41,546 bases of DNA from Candidatus Alkanophaga volatiphilum (GCA_029259545.1 JAPHEE010000014.1:1-41546), one strand, 5' to 3'. Shown: positions 12,307 through 21,979, counted from the first letter of the stretch. Numbers and translations are program-made. The notes: generated by a model not told the origin, from the sequence alone.

Positions 12307-12449
12307 CAAGGCCGTGCCTATACGGTGCGGTCAGGGCTGTGGTGAGCCAGCCTGAACACGCCGTGAGGCATAGGCTCCGGAGCGGTGCTCCTTAGGGAGT
12401 CTATGTTGAGAGGCGTGAAGCTCCCGACTTCAGTCGTGGAGCAGCTCAC
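12307..12449 (+). ncRNA. 143-nt structured element copy E1 (IS605/omega-RNA-like right end)
   Basis: About eight differences from 31828-31970; internal GGCTG/CAGCC hairpin and terminal CTCCCGACTTCAGTCGTGGAG hairpin; TATA-like ATGAATTTATTCAT centred about 25 bp upstream. Confidence 0.65.
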
Positions 12450-12453
12450 CACC

Positions 12454-12582
12454 CTAGCCCAGCTCGAGCTCCACCGTACCTTTAACCTTTACATCCCTCA
12501 ATTCCACTTCCCCGTACTTCTCAAGGAGCTCCACAATATCCTCTATGCTCACTCCCTCTTCCTTATCTTTCTCTTCTCCCAT
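12454..12582 (-). pseudogene. 42-aa CdhD N-terminal-like small ORF/remnant MGEEKDKEEGVSIEDIVELLEKYGEVELRDVKVKGTVELELG
   Basis: Manual translation; resembles CdhD N-terminus [38 protein letters not shown]; stop 4 bp from the end of element E1. Confidence 0.7.
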
Positions 12583-12592
12583 GATAACCCCC

Positions 12593-13345
12593 CTACAAAG
12601 CCAAAAACCCCATGAGTTCATCAATTGCATGGGAAAAGGGTGAGTCTTCGGGCAACTCCGTCAGCGGTCTCCCCTCGATATCGAGCTGCAAAACGTTCTC
12701 GTCGTAAGGCATGACGCCCGCGACCTCCAACCCCAACTCCGCAGCGCCCCGCCTCAAAACCCTCTCCTCCTTCTCGCTCCTGACCATGTTGAGCACCAAA
12801 TACTGCCTTTTCACCCTCACGAGACCCGCCAGCTCTTTTATCCTCCTCGCAGTGCTGAGCGCCTTCTTCGTGGCGTCCACGACGACCAGCAGCTTGTCAA
12901 CGTCACGGACCGTCCTTCGGCTGAAGTGCTCAAGCCCCGCCTCGCAGTCCACCACCACAAAACGGTAACCTCCTACAATCCTGTCTAAGACCTCCCTGAG
13001 CAGGTGATTCACCGCACAATAACAGCCGGGACCCTCAGGACGCCCCATGACGAGGACGTCGAAACCTCGACTCTCGCAAAGCACGCCCATCAGCTTGTAT
13101 TCGAGCTGCAGCTTCTTGTCAACGGTCGGCGGCATCCTGTCACGCTCACGCTCGAACGCCTCACGCACATCGCCCACCGTCCTTTCGAAGCGCTCGCCAA
13201 GAGCCTCGCAAAGATTGGAGTTGGGGTCGGCATCCACCGCAAGCACCGGACGCCTTCCACGACGCACAAGCTTCAGCACGAGGAGCGCCGCAACCGTGGT
13301 CTTCCCCACGCCGCCCTTGCCCGTCACCGAAATGACTGTCGTCAT
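12593..13345 (-). CDS. cooC: CooC-like P-loop ATPase (CODH nickel insertion/maturation)
   Basis: GKGGVGKTT deviant Walker A, DADPNSNL, GRPEGPGCYCAVNHLLR, DCEAGLEHFSR; located in cdh operon. Confidence 0.9.
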   Translation of the reverse strand: MTTVISVTGKGGVGKTTVAALLVLKLVRRGRRPVLAVDADPNSNLCEALGERFERTVGDVREAFERERDRMPPTVDKKLQLEYKLMGVLCESRGFDVLVMGRPEGPGCYCAVNHLLREVLDRIVGGYRFVVVDCEAGLEHFSRRTVRDVDKLLVVVDATKKALSTARRIKELAGLVRVKRQYLVLNMVRSEKEERVLRRGAAELGLEVAGVMPYDENVLQLDIEGRPLTELPEDSPFSHAIDELMGFLAL

Positions 13346-13369
13346 CGATGGGAGGAGAGAGGAGAAAAA

Positions 13370-14893
13370 TTACTTCTCCTCCTTTCTCTTCAGTATTATC
13401 TTGCCGATCGTTACGTTCGCATCTTTCAGGATCACTTTCACCGGCGCACCTGCGGGCGTCGTTGGTATCTGGATTTGCGGCTGCGCCGCCGGCGCCGTGG
13501 GCAGCAATGGGAACTGCGGCATAGCAACCTGTGGCGCCGCCGGCTGCTGTGCCGGCGCCGCTGCCGTCGGCGCTGCGGCAGCTTCCGGCGCCGCTGCCTC
13601 CGCCGCAGCTGCTTCTGGCGGCGCCTCCTCCTCAGCCCAGCCTTCTGTGATCTTCTTGCCGTCGACCGGGCGGACCACGCCCTTCACCACCGGATGGTCC
13701 ACCTTCTTCAAGAACTCCTTAAGCTCATCGATGGTCTTTGCCTCCTTCTCCGTCGCTATCTTGTCCTTCATCTCGTCGGGAATGGCGTCGGCAACCCGCT
13801 CCTTGAGGTCGGACGCCATCCAGACGACCCGCCGCCAGCCACCGTCCGCCTGTATGAACTTCGGCGAGTAGAAGTACGGGATGCCGATGCCGAGGAAGCC
13901 GTACACCTGGCGACCGCCGCCCACGCTCCCGGCGATCGTGGAGAACGGCAGCCCGATCGGCGTCTCCCTGACCTTTGAGCCACGGTGGATCCAGCCGATG
14001 CCATCCACCTCTGGAATGTAGAAACCTGCGACCTCGAAGCAGCCACAGCTCGTGTGCGGGCAGTCGAAGAACGAATGCAGCTTTATCCTGTTGTACTCGC
14101 CGCCGGAGAGCCGGACGGCAGCCTCGTTCACGCCGGTGTACTCGCCGGCAATCGGATCTATGCACTCGCCCTTCGGGACTGGAGCGTTCGGACCCTCGGG
14201 GTCGACGCGCGCGGAAGCCCGGCAGTCGAACCATGACATCGCACCACAAAGCGCTGGGCGATCAGGCGTGACGATGCAAACGTTCGTCGGCGCGAAGCTC
14301 TGACACAGCGTGCACTGGTAAAATTCCTCAACATCCTCTTCGTGCAGCCCCCTCGCACGCTCATCACGAGCCCTGTAGACCTTACGAGCTTCCTCAAGCC
14401 TCTTCTCTACCTCTTCTTTATCAGTGATGTAAAGAGCTTCCATTTTCTGAATAAACGGCAACTCTGATTTGAAAAGCTCGATGGTCTTCCTCCCTATCTG
14501 CTTCAGCGACTTCAGCCCCTTCTTCATCGCAGACTTGCTGATCCGCACCCAGATTTCATCCCGCTGGTTAAGGTGCATGTATCCCTGGATATAAGGCTGG
14601 AACTCGTGGTTCCGCCGTTCGATGACGGGCTCCAAGTCCTTGTCGATCTCCGGACCCCAGACCTTGTAGATCATGGCGTAGGGGTAGGCTTTGCCCTCTT
14701 CCATCTCTGTGAGATCGGGTCCGATGAGCTCGACGTGTCCATCCTTCACCTTTTCGGCATCAGGCTCGTAGATAACAAGCTCGAAGCCGGGCTGCGTCGG
14801 TCCGCCGAGCTCCACGAACATGTCTTCCTTCCTCACCCGCTCGCCCTCATACATCGGGCTCACGTCCAGCGGAAACTCCTCCTCCCCTGCCAT
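13370..14893 (-). CDS. cdhC: Acetyl-CoA decarbonylase/synthase beta subunit
   Basis: CTLCQSFAPTNVCIVTPDRPALCGAMSWFDCRA A-cluster region; 507 aa with Ala/Pro-rich linker and C-terminal tail. Confidence 0.95.
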   Translation of the reverse strand: MAGEEEFPLDVSPMYEGERVRKEDMFVELGGPTQPGFELVIYEPDAEKVKDGHVELIGPDLTEMEEGKAYPYAMIYKVWGPEIDKDLEPVIERRNHEFQPYIQGYMHLNQRDEIWVRISKSAMKKGLKSLKQIGRKTIELFKSELPFIQKMEALYITDKEEVEKRLEEARKVYRARDERARGLHEEDVEEFYQCTLCQSFAPTNVCIVTPDRPALCGAMSWFDCRASARVDPEGPNAPVPKGECIDPIAGEYTGVNEAAVRLSGGEYNRIKLHSFFDCPHTSCGCFEVAGFYIPEVDGIGWIHRGSKVRETPIGLPFSTIAGSVGGGRQVYGFLGIGIPYFYSPKFIQADGGWRRVVWMASDLKERVADAIPDEMKDKIATEKEAKTIDELKEFLKKVDHPVVKGVVRPVDGKKITEGWAEEEAPPEAAAAEAAAPEAAAAPTAAAPAQQPAAPQVAMPQFPLLPTAPAAQPQIQIPTTPAGAPVKVILKDANVTIGKIILKRKEEK

Positions 14894-14897
14894 TTCT

Positions 14898-15446
14898 CTA
14901 CCTCCTTATGTTTTCTACAAACTTCTTTAGCATCTCCTTATATTTGTCTTCATCCTTTGGGCGGAAGTTCGGGAACGACATGGCGGCGTTCGGGTGGAAG
15001 TAGCGATCGATGGAAATCGCCCGCATCAGCGGTCGGACGCAGAAGTTCCGGATGCAGGAGAGCATCTGCGACGCATAGTAGTAGAGGATGCCGAAGAAGA
15101 TGACGACGTCGTAGCTCCCGCCGCCGTCGAGCCCCCGCCACTCCGGGTCCCTGAGGCAGTTCGTCAGCTCGTGCAGGTTTATGATGTGCACGTTGTCGGT
15201 GTAGCCTTTCTGGACGAAGCCTTTAATCGAGTGCCCGGTGGCGGCGATCGGAATGCCCTTCCTGCCGATCTCGATGGCGACGTCTAGATAAAAGTCATCT
15301 CTGAGGATCTCGGAGCCGACGACGAGCAGCGGACGCCTCGCTGAGGACACGACGGATGCCATCGCCTCCGGCGTCGCCACCACGCCGAGCGCCGCCGGTC
15401 CGGGAACGTTCGCAATGTCGAAAGGCTCGCACGCCATACTCCTCAC
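14898..15446 (-). CDS. cdhB: Acetyl-CoA decarbonylase/synthase epsilon subunit
   Basis: 182 aa between cdhA and cdhC; RPLLVVGSEI and C-terminal PNAAMSFPNFRPKDEDKYKEMLKKF. Confidence 0.9.
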   Translation of the reverse strand: MRSMACEPFDIANVPGPAALGVVATPEAMASVVSSARRPLLVVGSEILRDDFYLDVAIEIGRKGIPIAATGHSIKGFVQKGYTDNVHIINLHELTNCLRDPEWRGLDGGGSYDVVIFFGILYYYASQMLSCIRNFCVRPLMRAISIDRYFHPNAAMSFPNFRPKDEDKYKEMLKKFVENIRR

Positions 15447-15455
15447 CTCCCCTCA

Positions 15456-17837
15456 TCACTCCTTCTTCTTTCTTATCAGCCTCGGCAGGTTTGTCGGGTC
15501 GAAGGACGGATCATAAGGACGCATCGGACCCTCCAGAATCCTCTTCCGCTCCCAGTCTATCTTCCAGCCGTGCTCGTCCTCCAGCCTCTTCAGAAGCTCC
15601 TCCCTCCTCGCAATCGGCAGGTCGGTGGCGGTCCGCACGAACAGGTGCCAGTCCGGCGGCAGGCATCCGAGGTACTTCTCGTGCAGGTCTATGTAGTGCG
15701 TCAGTTTTATCGAGCGGCCGCGGTCGGTGTCGGACGGGCGGAAGCACAGCTTCGCAATCATCGGAAGTGCCTCCTCGACGGTCTCGCAGGCGACGAGCAG
15801 GTGCTGCGGCGCCGGCTCGAAGCGGTACTCGGTGCCGTCCCTCGCATCTATGATCTTCCAGTCGTCCTCGATGTCCGGGCGTCCCAAGTAGGCTCTGCGG
15901 TACTTCGTGCCGTGCGGTCCGACGACCGCCGGAACTCCAAGGCGGTTGAAGCCCGTGGCGATCGACGCCGCCTTCTGCGACATCGCACCCCATGCGACGC
16001 CGCAGGCGCCGACCCTGTTGAGGATGTAGTCGGCAATCTCCTCGTAATTCCCTCTGAGGTTCCTCCTTGCGTATATCGAAGCTATTTTGATGCACGCACC
16101 ATGGATGTGAGCGTTGGAGACGCAGGAGCCAATGTTTATGACGCCACCGGCGTCGAATCTTCCGTGGTGCGTCTCATAAACTCCTCTGCCCTCCTCATCC
16201 TTCCAGAGGGCGGCATCGATCGCCATGCAGCCCGTGAGCACCACGATGTAGTTCCTGTCTGCGAACTCCTTGGTGATGAGGTAGGCATCCCTCGTGCCGT
16301 TCGGGTAGTTGCCGCAGCCTATGATCGCAATCACGCCCGGGATCGTTCCGAGAACGATCGGAGCGCCAACGTCCCGGATCTCAGTGTCCCAAACGGGACC
16401 TCTCCCCACTCTCGCCTTCCCCCGCTCCTGCCTGACGTACGGGTACGCAGCCTTCGTGATCACGTCCACGATCGGGATGTGACGCTTGCAGACCTGCTCG
16501 CAGCGTCCGCAGCCGACGCAGAGGTCGAAAAGCTCGGCGAGCGGCTTCGTATCGCCCGTCGCCGCCTTCGCCATCGCGCTCCCGATCCTGAGACCGTTCG
16601 GGCAGGCGAGCGTGCAGTTCCCGCACTGGTAGCAGAGCCGCACCCAGCGCTGGAATTCCTCGTCGTCCATGATTATTTTCATCGCCCGCCGCTTCGGAGC
16701 GATCTGCATTGCGGTCTTCACCGCAACCTCGCCGACCCGCTCGGGATCAAGGATCAAGACGCCCGGAACCTTGCCCTCCACGAGGTCCTTCACGACCTTG
16801 TCCGGCTCGTCGTAGGTGCGGTCTTCGAGCCCGTGCAGCGCCTTGTCGTTCGTTGCGATCACCGGCGTGAACGTCTTCTGCGCAAGCTCTACGATGTCCG
16901 CCCTGATGCACTGCTCGTCAACGACGATGACGTCGGCGATGCCGAGCCTTATCGCACGGAGCTGCCTTCCGAGAGCACATACGATTTTCGCCTTCGGGTA
17001 GTAGCGCGTGGTGTCGTGGGCGGTGCAACAAATGCCCGCAAGCTCGACCGCGTCTTCAAGCCCGTGCTCCATGAGGTAATCGGCGATGTCGGCGGCGGGC
17101 GGCACGTTGTGCCCGATCACCAGAATCACAGGCTTGCTCGTGTCAACGGTGCCCAAGCCGACCTCGACGAGCGGGACGTCGGGACCGCCACCGGGATGGC
17201 TCGACGGCAGCTTGTAGGCTGCGATCTGTATGATGTCCGCAACCTCCTTCGCCAGCGAGTCGAGCATGCCCATGTGCAACGCCTTCGACTCGAAGTCGAG
17301 GAACGAGCCCTCCTGCCCCGTGTGCAGGGCATCAGAAAGCTGGACGATCTGCTCCTCGATGTAATCAAGAACCTCCTCCATGTCGCCGATCGTCTTCGGT
17401 CTTATTCCGGTGATGAGTCTCGTGAGCGGCGCCTCAACCGCGATCTCGGGTCCGAAATCAATCGGGGCGTCCCTGCCAAACTTCCTTATCAGATCATGCA
17501 GCAGGTGCCTTGCGTGCCCGGCGTGGGCGGTGCAGCCGATGAGGCATGCGAGCAGCACGATCCTCCCCTGCTGGGCATCCATCCTGATGCCGCAGGCGCC
17601 CTTTTTGTTCCCTGAAAGGTCGCACTTCCCGTAAGTACAGAGGCAGCACATGTCGCAGAACGGTGCGTAAAACGGCTTGTAGCGCTGGAGAAGTTTGAAA
17701 TCCCAGTTGCGGAGCGTCGTGATCCCCGGCTTCGGATGCGGACCCATCGGTTCCCACTCTTCCTCCTCCTCCGCAACCTCTCCGATGAAAATGCGTACGT
17801 TTTCCAGTCCTGCGACGTCTAAAATGCCTTTTGCCAT
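15456..17837 (-). CDS. cdhA: Acetyl-CoA decarbonylase/synthase alpha subunit (Ni-Fe-S CO dehydrogenase)
   Basis: 793 aa; CDMCCLCTYGKCDLSGNKKGACGI, CYQCGNCTLACPNGLRIG, CVGCGRCEQVCKRHIP motifs. Confidence 0.97.
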   Translation of the reverse strand: MAKGILDVAGLENVRIFIGEVAEEEEEWEPMGPHPKPGITTLRNWDFKLLQRYKPFYAPFCDMCCLCTYGKCDLSGNKKGACGIRMDAQQGRIVLLACLIGCTAHAGHARHLLHDLIRKFGRDAPIDFGPEIAVEAPLTRLITGIRPKTIGDMEEVLDYIEEQIVQLSDALHTGQEGSFLDFESKALHMGMLDSLAKEVADIIQIAAYKLPSSHPGGGPDVPLVEVGLGTVDTSKPVILVIGHNVPPAADIADYLMEHGLEDAVELAGICCTAHDTTRYYPKAKIVCALGRQLRAIRLGIADVIVVDEQCIRADIVELAQKTFTPVIATNDKALHGLEDRTYDEPDKVVKDLVEGKVPGVLILDPERVGEVAVKTAMQIAPKRRAMKIIMDDEEFQRWVRLCYQCGNCTLACPNGLRIGSAMAKAATGDTKPLAELFDLCVGCGRCEQVCKRHIPIVDVITKAAYPYVRQERGKARVGRGPVWDTEIRDVGAPIVLGTIPGVIAIIGCGNYPNGTRDAYLITKEFADRNYIVVLTGCMAIDAALWKDEEGRGVYETHHGRFDAGGVINIGSCVSNAHIHGACIKIASIYARRNLRGNYEEIADYILNRVGACGVAWGAMSQKAASIATGFNRLGVPAVVGPHGTKYRRAYLGRPDIEDDWKIIDARDGTEYRFEPAPQHLLVACETVEEALPMIAKLCFRPSDTDRGRSIKLTHYIDLHEKYLGCLPPDWHLFVRTATDLPIARREELLKRLEDEHGWKIDWERKRILEGPMRPYDPSFDPTNLPRLIRKKKE

Positions 17838-17896
17838 AATATCACCGCTCTCCTCTTGTCATCCTCTCGAACTCGTATTACCACTCGCACAAATCC

Positions 17897-17906
17897 TATA
17901 AAAATT
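17897..17906 (-). promoter_or_regulatory. Candidate TATA box of the cdh operon (TTTTTATAGG on minus strand)
   Basis: AT-rich box about 60 bp upstream of the cdhA start, just past the acyl-CoA dehydrogenase remnant. Confidence 0.4.
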
Positions 17907-17917
17907 TTGCTTTTTGT

Positions 17918-18396
17918 TCAGAACGACAGCCCGCCGCTCTCTTTAAGCTCTTTGTAGATTTCACGCTGCACGATGAACCGCATGATCTCGTTAGTGCCCG
18001 TCGGGATCATAGAGAGGCGTGCCCGCCGGAAAGCCCACTCCGCCGGATATTCATCGCTCAAGCCACGCCCGCCAAGGATCTGGACGGCATTGTGGGCTAT
18101 CTCAAAAACGTCTCCGAAGCGATAGCCGTCGCCGACTCCTTGACGGCGTCGAAACCAGCGTCTATGAGACGTACGGCATGGTACACAAGGAGCCTCGCGG
18201 CTTGGAGCTTCGTAGCCATGTCCGCAATCCTGAAACTGATCGCCTCAAAGCTCCTTATCGGGACGCCGAACTGCACACGCTCGCTGGAGTATTTGACTGC
18301 GAGTTCAAGCGTCGGCTTAGCTTCACCGACGAGCATCGCAGCGTACAGCGAACGTTCTATGGCAAGCTCGTCCACCATCACCTTAAGTACCACCTA
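17918..18396 (-). pseudogene. N-terminally truncated, frameshifted acyl-CoA dehydrogenase remnant
   Basis: Minus strand ...ERSLYAAMLVGEAKPTLELAVKYSSERVQFGVPIRSFEAISFRIADMATKLQAARLLVYHAVR...SETFLR* continues in another frame as FGDVFEIAHNAVQILGGRGLSDEYPAEWAFRRARLSMIPTGTNEIMRFIVQREIYKELKESGGLSF*; abuts the cobQ stop. Confidence 0.85.
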
Positions 18397-19890
18397 CGCC
18401 CTCAAACCAATGATATTGTAAATCCGATCCATGTCAAGGCTCCGTCGCACAACCGCTGCGAGCTTATCACACTCCCTGTCCAAGTCCAGCACCCTTCCCA
18501 TCTTTAACGGCTCTAAACCTTTCCTTAAACGTAAAAAATTGACGAAAGCTCTCCTAAACGCATTGTTATCAAAAATACCGTGTATATACGTGCCGAAGAC
18601 GTTTTTCTCGGCGGAAAACGCCCCATCTCTCTCAAAAACTTCTTGATCCGAGCGCTTTAGGATCGTGAAAGCATTCTTCTCCTTTGAGAGCGTCCTGCCC
18701 ATATGGATCTCGTAGCCCTCAACTCGCCCGTCGTAAAAGGGTAAATTCGAGGCGGCGACCACCTGATGCGTTATTTTGTCCTTTTCGAAGAGCGTGACGG
18801 CGTCGAGCAGCCCCAAGCCCTCAGCCCTCCTCACGGCAGATTCCACGCCGCTCTCGTCCACGACGAGGCGTCCGAGCATCTGGAAGCCCCCGCAGATGCC
18901 AACTATGAGCGTGCCCCGCTCATGCGTCCGTAGGATCTGCGCGGCGAGTCCGCTCTTTTTCAGGTCCAGCAGGTCATGAATCGTGTTCTTCGTCCCGGGC
19001 AAAATTATGGCGTCGGCGTCCGCTCTGAGATCCTCGCCGAGACGCACGTAGCGCAGCGAGACGTCCGGCTCCTTTTCAAGGGCGTCGAAGTCCGTGAAGT
19101 TGGAGATGTGAGGCAGTAAGATGACGTCCACCTTCACCTCCGCATCCTCACGGCTGCCACGCCACGATTCGAGGGCGACGGAGTCCTCCTCGTGGATCCT
19201 AAACTGGAAGTAGGGGACGACTCCGAGTACCGGCTTGCCCGTCCGCCGCTCCAGAAAATCGAGCCCGGGCTTCAAAATGCTGAGGTCGCCTCGAAATTTG
19301 TTGATGATGAAGCCACGGACGAGCTCCCGCTCATCCGGATCGAGAAGCTCGAGCGTGCCGAGGAGCCATGCGAAGACGCCGCCCCTGTCTATATCACCGA
19401 CGAGGAGGACCGGAGCTTTGAAAAGTTTCGCAATAGTCATGTTCACGATGTCGTTTTCCTTGAGATTGACCTCGGCGGGGCTGCCGGCGCCCTCGATGAC
19501 GATGATATCGTTCTCGGCGGCGAGCTTCTCGTAACACGCCTTAATGGCGACGAGCGCCTTGGGCTTGAACTCGTGATACTCACGAGCGGTCATATTGCCG
19601 ATGGGCTTTCCCAAAAACACGACCTGCGCCCCGGTATCCCCCGTCGGCTTCAGGAGGACAGGGTTCATCTCGACCCGCGGCTCCTTGCGGGCGGCAAACG
19701 CTTGGACCGCCTGCGCCCTCCCGATCTCGTGCCCGTCCTTGGTGACGAAGGAGTTGAGTGCCATGTTTTGCGCCTTGAAGGGTGCAACCTCGAAGCCGTC
19801 GTCCGCAAAAATCCGGCAGAGGGCGGCGACGAGCACGCTTTTCCCGACATGCGAGCCTGTGCCTTGAATCATGAGCGGCTTCGCCGCCAT
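18394..19890 (-). CDS. cobQ: Cobyric acid synthase
   Basis: MIQGTGSHVGKSVLVAALCRIFADDGFEVAPFKAQNMALNSFVT, VGICGGFQMLG, GTYIHGIFDN; start at MAAKPL preferred. Confidence 0.95.
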   Translation of the reverse strand: MAAKPLMIQGTGSHVGKSVLVAALCRIFADDGFEVAPFKAQNMALNSFVTKDGHEIGRAQAVQAFAARKEPRVEMNPVLLKPTGDTGAQVVFLGKPIGNMTAREYHEFKPKALVAIKACYEKLAAENDIIVIEGAGSPAEVNLKENDIVNMTIAKLFKAPVLLVGDIDRGGVFAWLLGTLELLDPDERELVRGFIINKFRGDLSILKPGLDFLERRTGKPVLGVVPYFQFRIHEEDSVALESWRGSREDAEVKVDVILLPHISNFTDFDALEKEPDVSLRYVRLGEDLRADADAIILPGTKNTIHDLLDLKKSGLAAQILRTHERGTLIVGICGGFQMLGRLVVDESGVESAVRRAEGLGLLDAVTLFEKDKITHQVVAASNLPFYDGRVEGYEIHMGRTLSKEKNAFTILKRSDQEVFERDGAFSAEKNVFGTYIHGIFDNNAFRRAFVNFLRLRKGLEPLKMGRVLDLDRECDKLAAVVRRSLDMDRIYNIIGLRA

Positions 19891-20056
19891 CACCCCACGT
19901 TCGGCAAACCTGATTAAAAACAATTTCGTATGAGTTTACGAGGGTAGCGGGGCAGCAACTAGGGACAGCACAAAAAGCAGATTAAGATTACGATTCCGCC
20001 GTACTGCGAGAAGGCTTAAGTTTGAGTTCTCGGTCGATGTAGCTGAGGGGTGGCGC

Positions 20057-20422
20057 TCACTTCTCAAGGATGCGCGCCCGCCACTTGTCCTTCAGGTCCA
20101 GCTTCGTGATCATCACGTTCGACGGGTGCACGGGGCGGGGCACTTCGGAGAGGTCGGCTTTTGCCACGACGACCCCGTCCACGAAAATCACACCACGCTT
20201 GAGATCGACGGCGGTCACCTTACCTTCCTTGCCCTTGAAGTCGCCACGGAGGATGCGGACGGTGTCGCCCTTGCGCACGGGGAGGCTCCGCCGCCCGTAT
20301 TTTTCACGAAGCTCCTTACTAAGCGGCGCACTCAAGAACTTGCGACGGACGTGCAGCGGCGCCTCGTACATTGCGAGCCGCTGCTTCCTCGGCTGCTTGG
20401 ACTTCGTGCGCATCCTTAACAC
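20057..20422 (-). CDS. rpl24: Ribosomal protein L24 (uL24)
   Basis: KOW motif [29 protein letters not shown]. Confidence 0.95.
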   Translation of the reverse strand: MLRMRTKSKQPRKQRLAMYEAPLHVRRKFLSAPLSKELREKYGRRSLPVRKGDTVRILRGDFKGKEGKVTAVDLKRGVIFVDGVVVAKADLSEVPRPVHPSNVMITKLDLKDKWRARILEK

Positions 20423-20432
20423 CTAACCCGAC

Positions 20433-20831
20433 CTAAACAATTATACTCGCCGCAGATGCGATCTTCGAGAAGCGCTCGACAGCCTCCTTGGCGACAGGAC
20501 CCCTAATTTCCGTGCCCTTCGGGTCGCCTTTGTCGTCGGTGATGATGGCGGCGTTATCTTCGAACTTCACCCTTATCCCCGAGGGGCGGCGTATCTCCTT
20601 CTTCTGCCTTATGATCACGGCGTTCAGCACCTGCTTCCGCATCTCCGGCGTGCCCTTCTTGACGGAAACGACCACCATGTCGCCGACGCCCGCCGCCGGG
20701 TAGCGGTTGAGCACACCACGGTAACCTTTTACCATGATGATCTGCAATTCCTTCGCCCCCGTGTTGTCTGCGCATTCCAAACGGGCACCAACTGGCAACG
20801 CCCGCGGAACGCTCGACTTTATTCCCTTCAT
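20433..20831 (-). CDS. rpl14: Ribosomal protein L14 (uL14)
   Basis: [27 protein letters not shown]; start at MKGIKSS preferred. Confidence 0.95.
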   Translation of the reverse strand: MKGIKSSVPRALPVGARLECADNTGAKELQIIMVKGYRGVLNRYPAAGVGDMVVVSVKKGTPEMRKQVLNAVIIRQKKEIRRPSGIRVKFEDNAAIITDDKGDPKGTEIRGPVAKEAVERFSKIASAASIIV

Positions 20832-21076
20832 CTGCCTCCCCTTCTGTGAATGCAAGACGGACCTCACTTGCGATTCGTAGGGAGTTCTTTAATAAGTTTC
20901 GCTCGGTGCCCTTTAAACGGTGAACAGACCGAGAACATCATGCGTTAAGGGTGACGCGCGGAAAACGTTGATCCAGTATGAGTAGTAGGATCATAGCTTA
21001 ACGGTCGGAGTCGGTGCGCAAGCTCTTAGGAGGATGCATATTTTCATAAGCCTTGGCGGCAGGAGACCTTTTAATG

Positions 21077-21276
21077 GGTGGAGGGATGCCACCTTTCTCA
21101 CCCCGTTTTAAGCCGATAATTTTCGAGGCAGAGCCTTAGGGCGCGCTTGCGGACGCTTCGAAGGCGATGCCGCTCTTAACTGGCTCCTCCCGCAGGCTGC
21201 TGCCAGCTGCCTTATGCGGGCGATGATCGCTCGCATGAGACCACCGCAAGCCGCCCCTTCAGACGGGGTAGTTGAC
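21077..21276 (+). ncRNA. Possible diverged IS605/omega-RNA-like right-end fossil (E4)
   Basis: Noncoding gap between L14 and S17 ending CCGCCCCTTCAGACGGGGTAGTTGAC (hairpin + GTTGAC); TATA-like GCATATTTTCATAAG upstream; 5' boundary uncertain. Confidence 0.35.
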
Positions 21277-21323
21277 CTGGGCCTCCGATTCGGAAAACAG
21301 AATGAAACCTAAAACTGCCTCCT

Positions 21324-21668
21324 TCACTCCTTTCTTATCTTCTCAACGACGACGAAACTTTTCGTCTTACTTATCGGACGGCATTCTGCAATCTTCACGA
21401 TGTCGCCGACCTTCGCATTTATACATGGCGGGTTGTGAGCATGGATTTTAGAAGTACGCCGCTCGTACCTCTCATATTTTCTTATCTTCTTCAAATACTC
21501 CCGCTTCACGACGACGGTCTTGGGGGCCCTATCTTTGATGACCTCTCCCACCAGTATTTGCCCGCGTATGGGCAACTTCCCGTGGAACGGGCAGTTCTCG
21601 TCGTCGCACTCCTCCTCAGGAGGTTGCACATCCAGCCCAATATCCCTCGCTTTGCCCAACCGTCTCAC
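21324..21668 (-). CDS. rps17: Ribosomal protein S17 (uS17)
   Basis: [33 protein letters not shown]. Confidence 0.95.
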   Translation of the reverse strand: MRRLGKARDIGLDVQPPEEECDDENCPFHGKLPIRGQILVGEVIKDRAPKTVVVKREYLKKIRKYERYERRTSKIHAHNPPCINAKVGDIVKIAECRPISKTKSFVVVEKIRKE

Positions 21669-21967
21669 CTTGCCTTCCTCATAAGCTTTTTAATTCTATC
21701 TTCAGGTCTCACCGCCAAAATATCGCCCCTGACAAGGACATTACCTTCCTCTAACTTGAAAAGGAACACATTTCCACGTTTTGGTATCTTCTTCCTGACG
21801 CCACCTTTTTCGATGACGAACATATTTTTTGTCTCATCAACGACAATACCACTCAGCCCGCGCATACACTCATTCGTACTCTCTGCGACCTCAATCTCAA
21901 GCCCAATGAACTCATGGAGTATTAGATTTCTTGGTGTTATTTTCACCCTCCACCCTCCTGCTGGCAC
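21665..21967 (-). CDS. rnp1: Ribonuclease P protein component 1 (Rpp29/Pop4)
   Basis: [44 protein letters not shown]; canonical position between SUI1 and S17. Confidence 0.92.
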   Translation of the reverse strand: MPAGGWRVKITPRNLILHEFIGLEIEVAESTNECMRGLSGIVVDETKNMFVIEKGGVRKKIPKRGNVFLFKLEEGNVLVRGDILAVRPEDRIKKLMRKAR

Positions 21968-21979
21968 GCCGCAGCACGG

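Noticed and set aside
12385-12615. 76-aa plus-strand ORF across element E1 and the cdhD-N remnant
   Set aside because: Explained by the structured element and the antisense cdhD-like coding sequence.
13004-13978. Long plus-strand ORFs opposite cooC/cdhC (RRRRCRRRCG...)
   Set aside because: Antisense shadows of the Ala/Pro-rich CdhC linker; low complexity.
15570-17615. 681-aa plus-strand ORF antisense to cdhA
   Set aside because: High-GC shadow ORF opposite a strongly supported cdhA; Arg/Val/Asp-rich composition without recognisable domains.
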